Source: Streptomyces sp. Ag109_O5-10 (GTDB taxonomy: Bacteria > Actinomycetota > Actinomycetes > Streptomycetales > Streptomycetaceae). From it: a stretch of 64,000 nt of DNA. The translations under genes and the position numbers were made by a program. The notes under the pieces were generated by a model. The model saw nothing but the letters and a program-made list of their open reading frames with translations, searched no databases and had not been told where the DNA came from. Position 1 is the first letter of the stretch, and each line of letters begins with the position of its first letter. This document shows positions 11,179 through 19,378 of this stretch, one piece after another. The DNA lies in NCBI RefSeq assembly GCF_900105755.1, contig NZ_FNTQ01000001.1:9052001-9116000 (forward strand), read 5' to 3'.

Positions 11179-11215
11179 GTGAGGGGTGCCCGGTCGCGTC
11201 GGACACCCCCTCACC
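11179..11215. terminator. Hairpin after the sugar importer operon
   Basis: GGTGAGGGGTG pairs with CACCCCCTCACC (one extra C) around a 14-base loop. It begins 8 bases after the last permease stop and faces the convergent epoxide hydrolase gene. Confidence 0.75.
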
Positions 11216-11336
11216 GGTCAGCTGGAAGTCGGGCCTCAGCGACCCGGACTCGGTGGAGCCGGGCGGTACGACCCCGGCGTCGGCGGACAGCGCGCCGCCC
11301 CGGATGCCGGGGCGGTGGCTCCTGTCCGCGGAGCGT

Positions 11337-12659
11337 CTACTTGCCGGCGGACGGCCGGGAGCCGCGCAGCGGTGCGAACGCGGCGCGGAGTTCGTCCGTG
11401 AAGATTCCCGGGACCTCCCAGGCCGCGAAGTGGCCCCCGCTGCGGGCACGGTGGTAGTAGAAGAGGTCGTGGTAGGCGCGTGACGCCCAGCTGCGCGGGG
11501 CCTGGTAGATCTCGCCGGGGAACACCGTGATGGCGGCCGGGATCGACACGGAAACGGCGTTGAAGTTGTTGGCGTTGTTCTCCCAGTAGAGACGCGACGA
11601 GGAGACCGCGGTGTTCGTCACCCAGTAGAGGGTGATGTCGTCGAGCATCTCGTCCTTGGTGAGTACGCGCTCGGGGTGGCCGCCGCTGTATGTCCATGCC
11701 GCGAATTTGTCGTACATCCAGGCAGCCAGTCCGACGGGCGAGTCCGTCAGCCCGTATCCCTCGGTCTGCGGGCGGGTGACCATCATGGCCGAGTAGCCGG
11801 ACCCCGTCTTGTAGAAGGCGGCCATCTGGCCGTAGGCCGCCTTCTCGTCCGGACTGAGACCGGCGGGTGCCGGGTCACCGCAGGCGAGCTTCTCAGCGAT
11901 GTCCGGCGGGATGGTGGCCGGGAAGTTCACGTGGATTCCGAGCAGCCCGGAGGGCTTCTGCACGGCCATCTTGTCGGAGATCACCGCGCCCCAGTCACCG
12001 CCCTGGGAGACGTAGTGCCGGTAGCCCAGGCGTTCCATCAGCACGGTCCACGCACGGGCGATGCGGTCGGGATTCCAGCCGGTGGCCGTCGGCCGTTCCG
12101 AGAAGCCGTATCCGGGCATCGACGGTATGACCAGGTGAAAGGCGTCCTCGGCGCGGCCTCCGTGGGCGGTGGGGTCGCTGAGCGGTCCGATGACCTTCAG
12201 GAACTCCAGGATGGAACCCGGCCAGCCATGGGTCAGGACGACCGGGAGGGCGTCGGCGTGGCGAGAGCGGACGTGGATGAACTGGATGTCGAGTCCGTCG
12301 ATCTCCGTCACGTACATCGGCAGGGAGTTGAGCTTCGTCTCGATCTTCCGCCAGTCGTACGTCGTTGCCCAGTAGTGGGCGAGCTCCTTCATCGTGGCCA
12401 GCTGGACACCCTGCGACTGGTCGCGGACGGTCTCGCGGTCGGGCCATCGTGTCGCCTTGATGCGCCGGCGGAGGTCGTCCAGTTCCTGCTCCGGTACGTG
12501 CACGTGAAAGGGGCGGACACTCTGCCGCTCACTCGGCGATTCAGGTTCTCCGGAGTCCCTCCAGGCCCGAAGACCGAATGCCCCCGTCGCGGCGGTCACC
12601 GCGGTGGCCGACGTGGAGATGAACTTCCTGCGGGAGTACGAACGAAGAAACTCGGGCAC
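11337..12659 (-). CDS. Epoxide hydrolase, Tat-exported
   Basis: A 440-residue alpha/beta-hydrolase of the microsomal-type epoxide hydrolase family, which adds water to epoxides. The N-terminus has a twin-arginine motif (SRRKFI) and a hydrophobic run, so it is probably exported folded by Tat. The EHN lid domain covers about residues 50-150 (PEQELDDLRRRI, RWPD). The oxyanion motif HGWPGS precedes the nucleophile D222 in SQGGDWG, and the base histidine is likely in the HFAAWEVP segment near the C-terminus. The GTG at 12659 has GGGAG 8 bases upstream. It is a single gene; an export signal is less common in this family. Its substrate is unknown. Confidence 0.9.
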   Translation of the reverse strand: MPEFLRSYSRRKFISTSATAVTAATGAFGLRAWRDSGEPESPSERQSVRPFHVHVPEQELDDLRRRIKATRWPDRETVRDQSQGVQLATMKELAHYWATTYDWRKIETKLNSLPMYVTEIDGLDIQFIHVRSRHADALPVVLTHGWPGSILEFLKVIGPLSDPTAHGGRAEDAFHLVIPSMPGYGFSERPTATGWNPDRIARAWTVLMERLGYRHYVSQGGDWGAVISDKMAVQKPSGLLGIHVNFPATIPPDIAEKLACGDPAPAGLSPDEKAAYGQMAAFYKTGSGYSAMMVTRPQTEGYGLTDSPVGLAAWMYDKFAAWTYSGGHPERVLTKDEMLDDITLYWVTNTAVSSSRLYWENNANNFNAVSVSIPAAITVFPGEIYQAPRSWASRAYHDLFYYHRARSGGHFAAWEVPGIFTDELRAAFAPLRGSRPSAGK

Positions 12660-12849
12660 GGTGGATCTCCCTGAAGAATTCCTGGGTGGGTCCGCAGTCG
12701 CGCAGCGTGCGAAGGGAGGGTGGCTTCAACGAGTCGACTCGTCGGCGCGGAGAGGGAGTGCGCGCATGTCGAGAACCGCGGATCGCGGTACTTCACTGTC
12801 AGTAACGCTATCTGTCCGTGTGTGACCGTGCAACTCGTGAGAGTGACGG

Positions 12850-13012
12850 CATGCGTCGTTTCGGCGCAGCGCCCGCACGTCCCGCGGACGGAGGATGGTG
12901 CGCCGTACCACCCGCGATCCGGCGTTCGCCATGTGCTTGAGCTGGAGGTGGTTCACCGCGTCGCCGAGTGCCCACACCCCGGGCACCGACGTGCGATGGG
13001 CGCCGGCGGAGG
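12850..13012 (-). pseudogene. Remnant of a mycothione reductase gene
   Basis: This stretch is about 90 percent identical to 16020-16174 inside the intact mycothione reductase gene (roughly 9 differences in the best 115 bases). In the leftward frame it reads VPGVWALGDAVNHLQLKH, the FAD-binding ATG/GD motif of the family. No start, active site or C-terminus is present and similarity fades at both ends. It is a decayed partial duplicate or a scar of an old copy. Confidence 0.85.
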
Positions 13013-13102
13013 TCGTCCTCCACGGTGCGTCCGTCGTAGGGACGGGGAACCGGATGAGCGCGGCCGGACGGCCCCAACGGCTCGTGGCGCAGCCTGCTTT
13101 GA

Positions 13103-13675
13103 GCCCTGTGCCGACCCTCGCCGATCACCGAGCAGCAGCAGGCCGCCGAGGACGCGGCCGCCGCCGACAAGGCCGCGGGCAACGACGAGGGTTACGCCAA
13201 GGACGGGCGTGTTCTCCGTGCCGGACGAATCCACCGTGCAGATTGTCAGCTCCCGGCGGATCGGGACTTGCCCGGGATGCCGGACGCCGCGTTCGTGGGC
13301 TGTGACGCGACGTTCGACCTGGTCGTCACCTACGAGGCGGGCGTCTACCTGTGCACCGACGACCAGGCCCAGGCCGCGGCCGACGGATGCCCGAAGTCGG
13401 CGTGGGAGTTCCTCGAGCTGGTGTCGCCGAAGAACATCAAGATCGACGGCTGGACGCACAGGTTCTCCGACAAGGACCTCGTCCGCGCCGGATGGCAGAG
13501 CCTCTTCGGTGATGTCGCCGGACCGATCCAGTCCACGACGAAGATCTCGTTCAACCTGGACGGGATCACGGACCCCGTTGCCGCGGCCCGCGCGGGGAAG
13601 CCGGTCGATCCGTGCGGCTTCGAGAAACTGAGGAACTGGGAACTCCACAAGGTAGTTGCCAACCACTTCACATGA
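13103..13675 (+). pseudogene. Orphan C-terminal coding fragment, function unknown
   Basis: An open frame follows a TGA at 13100-13102 and ends at 13675, about 190 codons, with Streptomyces-like codon use but no ATG or GTG start near its beginning. The first part is Ala/Gln-rich (EQQQAAEDAAAADKAAG), like a linker. It is followed by a compact domain with several cysteines (FVGCD, YLCTDD, DGCPKS, VDPCGF) and an aromatic-rich core. A TTG at 13268 could start the last 135 residues. I do not recognise the family. It looks like the C-terminus of a larger, 5'-truncated protein; a secreted or toxin-type C-terminal domain is one possibility, without direct support. Confidence 0.5.
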
Positions 13676-13787
13676 CGGTCCGAGCGCGGGGGAGAAGGCC
13701 CGGTCGCATCCGATCTCGAATGCGAGGACCGCGGCGTCATCTGGAGCAGTCGCCCGCAGTCGTAGGCGGGAAGCGGGAAAGCCGCGA

Positions 13788-13829
13788 CGAGTAGCGCCCC
13801 ACCACCGCACGGAATCGGGGCGCTACTCG
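13788..13829. terminator. Hairpin downstream of tetR
   Basis: CGAGTAGCGCCCC and its exact complement GGGGCGCTACTCG form a 13-bp stem around a 16-base loop, between the orphan fragment and the convergent tetR stop at 13858. Confidence 0.7.
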
Positions 13830-13857
13830 CAGGGCCGTTCCTTCGTGACCGGCGGGC

Positions 13858-14430
13858 TCAGCGGAGCACGACGTCGAACACGATGTGGAAGAACGCGTCC
13901 ATGGGGGCGGCGGACTTGTCGGCGCGAGCCGCGATCAGGGCACCTTCCCAGGCGCTGAGAACGAAGAGCGCGGTCGCCGGCAGGTCGAGCGAGGGGCTGA
14001 CTTCGCCCGATTCCTGGGCCTCGGCGAGTACCCGCTCGATGTGCGAGGCCCACTGCTGGAAGCCGCGCTGGACCGCCGAGCGTATCTCCTCGGAGTGGTC
14101 GGCCACCTCGGCACCGAAGTTCCCGACCAGGCAGCCGCGGACGAAGCCGCTGTCCACCGTGTCCGAGCCCATGAACTCGAAGTGCGCCCTGAGGCGTTCC
14201 AGCGGGGGGCGCCCGGCCGTGTCGAGCATGTCGAAGCGCAGGCCGACGGCATAGCGGTCGAGCGCTTCCAGGGCGCTGGCCTCCTTGCTCGCGAAGTGGT
14301 TGTAGAAAGAACCCTTCGGGGCGCCGGCGGCCGAGGTGATGTCGCTGATGCCGGTGGCGTTGAAGCCCCGGGTGCGGAACTGCTCCAGTGCCGCCTGCGC
14401 GATCTCCTCGCGCTTCGACGCACGTGCCAT
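13858..14430 (-). CDS. TetR-family transcriptional regulator
   Basis: A 190-residue repressor. The helix-turn-helix is at about residues 18-48 (GISDITSAAGAPKGSFYNHF), followed by a ligand-binding helical domain. The N-terminal motif and the neighbouring oxidoreductase resemble regulators that sense electrophiles or quinones. The ATG at 14430 has GGGAGG 8 bases upstream, so the longer reading frame is not used. The gene is divergent from an alcohol dehydrogenase; two inverted copies of a 19-21 bp element lie in the spacer, one close to each gene. It probably represses itself and the dehydrogenase. Confidence 0.93.
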   Translation of the reverse strand: MARASKREEIAQAALEQFRTRGFNATGISDITSAAGAPKGSFYNHFASKEASALEALDRYAVGLRFDMLDTAGRPPLERLRAHFEFMGSDTVDSGFVRGCLVGNFGAEVADHSEEIRSAVQRGFQQWASHIERVLAEAQESGEVSPSLDLPATALFVLSAWEGALIAARADKSAAPMDAFFHIVFDVVLR

Positions 14431-14447
14431 TCGGATCACCTCCCGAT

Positions 14448-14468
14448 CAATATGTCCGGTCGTCTTGG
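14448..14468 (-). promoter_or_regulatory. TetR operator copy 1 (tetR side)
   Basis: Read leftward this contains AAGACGACCGGACATATTG. It matches the rightward copy at 14526-14546 in 18 of 21 positions and lies 18 bases upstream of the tetR start. Confidence 0.78.
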
Positions 14469-14515
14469 CTGCTGTCAATCCCCGAACGCGGCGCCCGCGC
14501 CCCGGGCGGTGCCGC

Positions 14516-14546
14516 TTGACGCCAACTAAGACGACTGGTCATATTG
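14516..14546 (+). promoter_or_regulatory. Dehydrogenase promoter with overlapping TetR operator copy 2
   Basis: TTGACG at 14516-14521 and TCATAT at 14539-14544 form -35 and -10 boxes spaced 17 bases apart. The operator AAGACGACTGGTCATATTG (within 14526-14546) covers the spacer and the -10 box. A bound repressor would exclude RNA polymerase. Confidence 0.75.
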
Positions 14547-14609
14547 GAATCGCAGCGCACACCGAGCCCAGCCGGGACCACACCCGGCGGGCGGTACCAA
14601 GGAGATTCC

Positions 14610-15629
14610 ATGTCCAGCACCTACCGAGCCTTCGAGGCCACCGGAGTCCACAACCTGCGACTGGTCGAGCGTGAGCCGGTCGATCCGGCGCCCGGACACG
14701 TCCGCCTCCGGGTGGAGACCTGCGGGGTCTGCCACACCGACGTCCTCGCCGTGGAGGGCCTGCGCGCCGACCCGTCGAGTCCGATCGTGCCGGGTCACGA
14801 GATCGTGGGCGTCATCGACGCCGTGGGGCCGGGCGTCACCGCCTGGCACCCCGGCGACCGCGTCGGCGTCGGCTTCCTGAACGGCCACTGCGGTGAGTGC
14901 GAGCCGTGCCGCCGTGGTGACTTCGTCAACTGCCTCGACCAGGGGCAGACCGGCACCAACGTCGACGGCGGCTACGCCGAGGTGACCTACGCGCGCGCCA
15001 GCGGACTGGTCCGCATCCCCGACGGCATGGCCGCGGCCGAGGCCGCCCCGCTGCTGTGTGCCGGTCTGACCACCTTCTCCGCCCTCCAGCAGGACTCCGT
15101 CCGGGCGGGCAGCCTGGTGGCCGTGCAGGGCATCGGCGGGCTGGGCCACCTGGCCCTCCAGTACGCGCGCAGCCTCGGTTACCGGGTCGCCGCCGTCGCC
15201 CGTGGCAAGGACAAGGAGCCGCTCGCCCGTGAGCTGGGCGCCCACGAGTACATCGACAGCTCGGAGACCGACCCCGGTGCGGCCCTGGCCGACCTGGGCG
15301 GGGCCTCGCTCGTCGTGGCCACGGCGTCGAGCGGCGCGTCGATGAACCCGCTGCTGCGCGGTCTGGCGCCCGGTGGGAAGCTCGTCGTCGTGGGTGCCGC
15401 GCCCGACCCCCTGTCGGTGTCCACCGCCGATCTGATCTTCGGCACCCGGAGCATCGTCGGCAGCCTGACCGGCTCGTCGATCGAGAACGAGGACAACCTC
15501 GGCTTCACCCTGGCCCACGGCATCCGCCCCGCCATCGAGCGGATGCCCTTCGAGCGGGCCATGGACGCCTACGAGCGGATGCTCTCCGGCAAGGCGCGGT
15601 TCCGCGTCGTCCTCGACGTCAACGCCTGA
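14610..15629 (+). CDS. Zinc-dependent alcohol dehydrogenase (MDR family)
   Basis: A 339-residue medium-chain alcohol/aldehyde dehydrogenase, cytosolic and NAD(P)-dependent. The catalytic zinc site is seen as CGVCHTD (C41) and GHE (H63, E64). Four cysteines in CGECEPCRRGDFVNC form the structural zinc lobe, and IGGLGHLALQ is the nucleotide-binding turn. AAGGAG precedes the ATG at 14610; upstream in-frame codons cover the operator and are discarded. It is controlled by the divergent TetR regulator through the operator overlapping its promoter, which suggests induction by a toxic aldehyde or related electrophile. The true substrate is not determined by sequence. Confidence 0.94.
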   Translation: MSSTYRAFEATGVHNLRLVEREPVDPAPGHVRLRVETCGVCHTDVLAVEGLRADPSSPIVPGHEIVGVIDAVGPGVTAWHPGDRVGVGFLNGHCGECEPCRRGDFVNCLDQGQTGTNVDGGYAEVTYARASGLVRIPDGMAAAEAAPLLCAGLTTFSALQQDSVRAGSLVAVQGIGGLGHLALQYARSLGYRVAAVARGKDKEPLARELGAHEYIDSSETDPGAALADLGGASLVVATASSGASMNPLLRGLAPGGKLVVVGAAPDPLSVSTADLIFGTRSIVGSLTGSSIENEDNLGFTLAHGIRPAIERMPFERAMDAYERMLSGKARFRVVLDVNA

Positions 15630-15675
15630 TCGTCACCACCTGATCGTCCGCGTCGGCATCGCCCGTCGCGCCCGA

Positions 15676-17031
15676 CTACAGCTCCAGCAACGCCTGCTCG
15701 ACGGCCTCTGTCAGGGCCGGGTGGATGTACAGCACGTCGTGCCCGATCCGGTCCACCGTCAGGCCCAGGGACATGGCCTGGATCAGGGGCTGGATGAGCG
15801 TGGCGGCCTGGGGCCCGATGATGTGCGCGCCCAGGAGCAGGCGGTCGGCGGGGCTCGCGAGGAGTTTCACGAAACTGGTGGTGTCCTCCAGTGCCCATCC
15901 GTAGGCGGTGTCGGCGTAGTCGCGGACGCTCACCAGGCAGTCGATGCCGCGCCGCCGCGCCTCCTGTTCGGTGAGTCCGACACCGGCGATCTGCGGGTGG
16001 GTGAACACCGCGTGCGGCGCCACCGCGTTCGGCAGCATCCGCACGTCCTGCGGATGGAGAATGTTGTGCCGTACCACCCGCGATTCGGCGTTCGCCACGT
16101 GCTTGAGCTGGAAGTGGTTCACCGCGTCGCCCAGTGCCCACACCCCGGGCACCGACGTGCGGTAGGCGCCGTCGGTGACGACGTGGCCGTGCTCGTCCAG
16201 CTCCAGTCCGCCGTCGACGGCCCGCAGCCGGTCGGTGTTGGGTATGCGGCCGACGGCCACCAGCAGCATGTCGGCCTCGACGGCGTGCTCACCGTCCGGA
16301 CCCGCCACGCGCGCCGCCACACCGTCCCCCTTCGGTGCGACGGAGACGGCCTCGGAATCGAGCAGCAGACGGTGCCGATGTGCGGCGAGTTCGGTGAAGC
16401 GCCGCGACACCTGCTCGTCCTCCGCCATGAGCAGGCGCGGCCCGCGCTGCACGATGGTGACGTCCACGCCGAACGAAGTGAACACGTGGCCGAACTCGGC
16501 CGCGATGAACCCGCCGCCGAGCACCAGCATGGAGCCGGGCAGGTCGTCGATCCGCATGATCGTGTCCGAGGTGTGGAAGGGCACGGTGTCGAGCCCCGGG
16601 ATGTCCGGCACGACCGGCCGTGACCCGACCGCGACGACGAACGTCTCGGCGGTGATCCGCTCCGCCCCGACCTCGAGCACCTTCGGGGCCACGAAGCGGG
16701 CCGCCTCGGTGAAGACGTCGACGCCCTGGCTCCTGCGGTATTGCACGGCGCTCTCGTGCAGCGGATCGATGCGGTCGAACACGCGGTCCCGGACGGACTT
16801 CCAGTCGACGTGCGAGACAGTCGCGTGCACACCGAGGCGCCTCGCCTCCCGCGCTCCCTCCGCGGCGTCCGCGGTGACGACGAACATCTTGCTCGGTATG
16901 CACCCCCGGTTCAGGCACGTGCCGCCGAAACGGTCCGGCTCCACGATGGCGATCCGCAGCTGGTCGAACTCCTCGGACAGCAGCATGTTGCCGCTGCCGG
17001 CCCCCAGGATGACGAGGTCGTAGTGCCGCAT
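15676..17031 (-). CDS. mtr: Mycothione reductase
   Basis: A 451-residue flavoprotein disulfide reductase that reduces mycothiol disulfide with NADPH, part of actinobacterial thiol homeostasis. The FAD motif GAGSGN is at residues 10-15, the redox-active disulfide C39/C44 lies in GGTCLNRGCIPSKM, the second nucleotide fold is LGGGFIAAEFGHVF, and the second FAD contact is VPGVWALGDAVNH. The C-terminal dimer interface carries the conserved HP pair (LYIHPALTEAVEQAL). The length matches the family. ATG 17031 has AAGGG upstream; GTG 17040 is an alternative. It converges on the alcohol dehydrogenase gene. A degenerate fragment of the same gene occurs at 12850-13012. Confidence 0.92.
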   Translation of the reverse strand: MRHYDLVILGAGSGNMLLSEEFDQLRIAIVEPDRFGGTCLNRGCIPSKMFVVTADAAEGAREARRLGVHATVSHVDWKSVRDRVFDRIDPLHESAVQYRRSQGVDVFTEAARFVAPKVLEVGAERITAETFVVAVGSRPVVPDIPGLDTVPFHTSDTIMRIDDLPGSMLVLGGGFIAAEFGHVFTSFGVDVTIVQRGPRLLMAEDEQVSRRFTELAAHRHRLLLDSEAVSVAPKGDGVAARVAGPDGEHAVEADMLLVAVGRIPNTDRLRAVDGGLELDEHGHVVTDGAYRTSVPGVWALGDAVNHFQLKHVANAESRVVRHNILHPQDVRMLPNAVAPHAVFTHPQIAGVGLTEQEARRRGIDCLVSVRDYADTAYGWALEDTTSFVKLLASPADRLLLGAHIIGPQAATLIQPLIQAMSLGLTVDRIGHDVLYIHPALTEAVEQALLEL

Positions 17032-17154
17032 GTCTTCCACCCTTCGTCGGCGGAACACCGGCCTTGTGGTGCGCGGCTGTGAGAAGACAGTCCTACGGAT
17101 CACAATTCTGTTCGCATGCGCCGCTTTCCACCACTGGCGGACCCGGGCGCCGTC

Positions 17155-18054
17155 TCAGCCCGCGGACCCGCCGTCGACCGGGATGCCCAACCGCTGGGCC
17201 ACGGTGGTCAGGGCCGACCCGAGAGGGAGCGCGACCCGGGTGAGGGCGAGCGGGTCGCCCCGGGTCGGGTCCTGGTTGACGATCAGCACCGGCTTTCCCT
17301 CCTGGTGCGCCTGGCGGACGAACCGGAGCCCGGACATCACTGTCAGTGAGGAGCCCAGGACCAGCAGCGAGGACGCGTCACGGACCAGCCGCCGGCAGTG
17401 CTCGACGCGCAGCGGCGGAACCGCTTCACCGAAGAACACCACGTCCGGTTTGAGGACACCGCCGCACCGGGCGCAGGGGACGACGCGGAAATCCCCGACC
17501 TGCGCGTCGGTGAGGTCGGCGTCACCGTCCGGGTTGATCCCGGCGGCCACGGGGTCGAAGCCGGGGTTCTCGGCCTCCAGCCGCCGGGCGAGTTCACCGC
17601 GCGGGCTGTAGACGCCGCAGGAGAGGCAGACGACCCGGTCCAGGCTGCCGTGCAGTTCCACCACGCCCTCGCTGCCGGCGGCCTGGTGCAGGCCGTCCAC
17701 GTTCTGGGTGATGACACCCGAGACACGCGCGTGCCGCGCGTAGGCGGCCACGGCCCGGTGACCGGCGTTGGGGACGGCACGGCCGAAGGTGCGCAGGCCG
17801 AGGTGGCTGCGCGCCCAGTAGCGGCGCCGCGCGTGCGCGCTGCCGGTGAAGTCCTGGTAGGTCATCGGGGTGTGCCGACTCAGGCTCCCGTCCTTGCCCC
17901 GGTAGTCCGGGATGCCCGACTCCGTGGAGAGTCCCGCGCCGCTGAGCACCAGCACACCGCCGGTGCTCAGCGCCCGGACGACCGGTTCCAGGTCGGTGGT
18001 GCCCGGCGGCAGGTCCGCGGCAGGGGTCCAGCTCAGGGTGGGGCGCATGCGCAT
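17155..18054 (-). CDS. Sir2-family NAD-dependent protein deacylase (sirtuin)
   Basis: A 299-residue sirtuin that removes acyl groups from lysines using NAD. The NAD-binding signature GAGLSTESGIPDYRG, the TQNVDGLH motif, and the catalytic histidine in ELHGS are all present. The zinc site has two CxxC pairs (CLSC and CARC) separated by an unusually long insert of about 45 residues. ATG 18054 starts the conserved region; a second ATG 6 bases downstream is possible. The gene stands alone between mycothione reductase on the same strand and a pseudogene. Targets cannot be inferred. Confidence 0.92.
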   Translation of the reverse strand: MRMRPTLSWTPAADLPPGTTDLEPVVRALSTGGVLVLSGAGLSTESGIPDYRGKDGSLSRHTPMTYQDFTGSAHARRRYWARSHLGLRTFGRAVPNAGHRAVAAYARHARVSGVITQNVDGLHQAAGSEGVVELHGSLDRVVCLSCGVYSPRGELARRLEAENPGFDPVAAGINPDGDADLTDAQVGDFRVVPCARCGGVLKPDVVFFGEAVPPLRVEHCRRLVRDASSLLVLGSSLTVMSGLRFVRQAHQEGKPVLIVNQDPTRGDPLALTRVALPLGSALTTVAQRLGIPVDGGSAG

Positions 18055-18195
18055 GCCGCCAGGGTACGGAGTCGACGCCGCCCCACAGAGCGCTCCGCCC
18101 CGGAACCCTGCGGGAGCAGGCCCCCCGCCCCCGGACCGCCGCGGCATCGGGACACCGCCGGCGGCCGACGGCCCCGCTCCCGCGCGGCGCCGGCC

Positions 18196-18780
18196 TCAGG
18201 CGGGTCCAGCCACTACTGGTCGTGGAGCCCGCGGTGGGAGGCGGCGGCCGGCCATGCGCTCGCACACCTGCTGGTCGCCTCCCGAGGGCAGCCGGTGCAG
18301 GTCCCGGCCGGTCTGACCGCGGACGTGTTCCGACGCGCGCTCGATGCCCTGCTGCCGGCAGGCTCCCCGAGGCGGCGGGCCGTCCTGGCGGGGCCGGGAC
18401 GGGCCCGCCCCGGACGCGGGCGCCGGCATCCTCCTCGTACCGGTCCATCCCCAGACGGGCCGGACCTGGGCTCCCGCCGGGCCGGCCGCGTCGGCGTACC
18501 CGGTTCCCCTGCCGCCGGGAGTGTGCCTGTGGCTGGTCTCTCCCCGGCCGTACCTGCCGGTTCCCGCGTCGGGCCCGATACCTCGGGACGTCCTCCGCGA
18601 CGACCCGTTCCCGCTGCTCCCCACCCACCTGTTCCGCGCCGACCAGGAACGCTCCAGCACACCCTGGCCCGGCTGCCGGCCGTGCGCAGCCCGTGGCTGC
18701 GCGCCGTCTTCGACAACCTCACGCGGGGTCCCCGGGCCGATTTCCGCCAGCCACCCGGGATCTGCTGTGCTGCTGTCCGG
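18196..18780 (+). pseudogene. Frameshifted gene remnant, unknown family
   Basis: Coding-type base composition (GC-rich third positions) runs through three frames in succession. About 18205-18420 reads HYWSWSPRWEAAAGHAL and onward. About 18420-18655 reads GILLVPVHPQTGRTWAPAG and onward. About 18650-18740 reads LARLPAVRSPWLRAVFDNL. Two shifts are therefore needed to join them, and no start codon is obvious. It was probably one protein of roughly 180-190 residues. I do not recognise the family. It ends just before the VOC gene, with which it may once have formed an operon. Confidence 0.55.
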
Positions 18781-18888
18781 CGAAGACCGGAGCGCCGGCG
18801 GTCCGCGGATGTCGAGGACGTGTCGCCGGCTCCGGCCCAGGGACGACAGCGGCTGCCACCGGCCGCATGCGGAGAGGGAGAGACCAGC

Positions 18889-19329
18889 ATGGCGATTCAG
18901 CGGATGGACAACGTCGGCATCGTCGTCGAGGACATGGACGCCGCCATCGCGTTCTTCGTGGAGCTCGGCATGGAGCTGGAGGGCAGGGCGGAGGTCCAGG
19001 GCCGCTTCGCCGACCAGTGCACCGGACTCGACGGCGTCCGCTGTGACATCGCGATGGTCCGGACCCCGGACGGTCACGGCCGGCTCGAACTGGCGAAGTA
19101 CCACAGCCCCGCGGCGACCAGCGCCGGTGCGCGCAACCGGCCGCACAACGTTCTGGGCACGCACCGCGTCATGTTCGCCGTCGACGACATCGAGGACACC
19201 GTCGCCCGTCTGCGTCCGCACGGCGCCGAACTCGTCGGCGAGATCGCCCGGTTCGAGGACAGCTTCCTGCTCTGCTATCTCCGCGGCCCGGAGGGCATCA
19301 TCGTCGGGCTTGCCGAGCAGCTGCGCTGA
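18889..19329 (+). CDS. VOC superfamily (glyoxalase/bleomycin-resistance-like) protein
   Basis: A 146-residue vicinal-oxygen-chelate fold protein, one cupin-like pair of beta-alpha-beta-beta-beta units (MDNVGIVVEDMDAAIAFF and THRVMFAVDDIEDTVARL). Likely metal ligands are the histidine after GTHR, and glutamates in GRLELAKY and GPEGIIVGLAE, as in glyoxalase-type enzymes or antibiotic-binding relatives. GAGAGGGAG precedes the ATG. It is a stand-alone gene directly after a pseudogene. Possible roles are aldehyde or lactoylthiol handling, or drug binding; none can be chosen from the sequence. Confidence 0.88.
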   Translation: MAIQRMDNVGIVVEDMDAAIAFFVELGMELEGRAEVQGRFADQCTGLDGVRCDIAMVRTPDGHGRLELAKYHSPAATSAGARNRPHNVLGTHRVMFAVDDIEDTVARLRPHGAELVGEIARFEDSFLLCYLRGPEGIIVGLAEQLR

Positions 19330-19378
19330 GAAGGAGGCACCGACCCGTGAAAGGCGGCCCGCTCGACCGGTCGTCTCC

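Noticed and set aside
12792..12805. TTCACTGTCAGTAA near-palindrome upstream of the epoxide hydrolase
   Set aside because: One arm has a mismatch, there is no second copy and no linked regulator gene.
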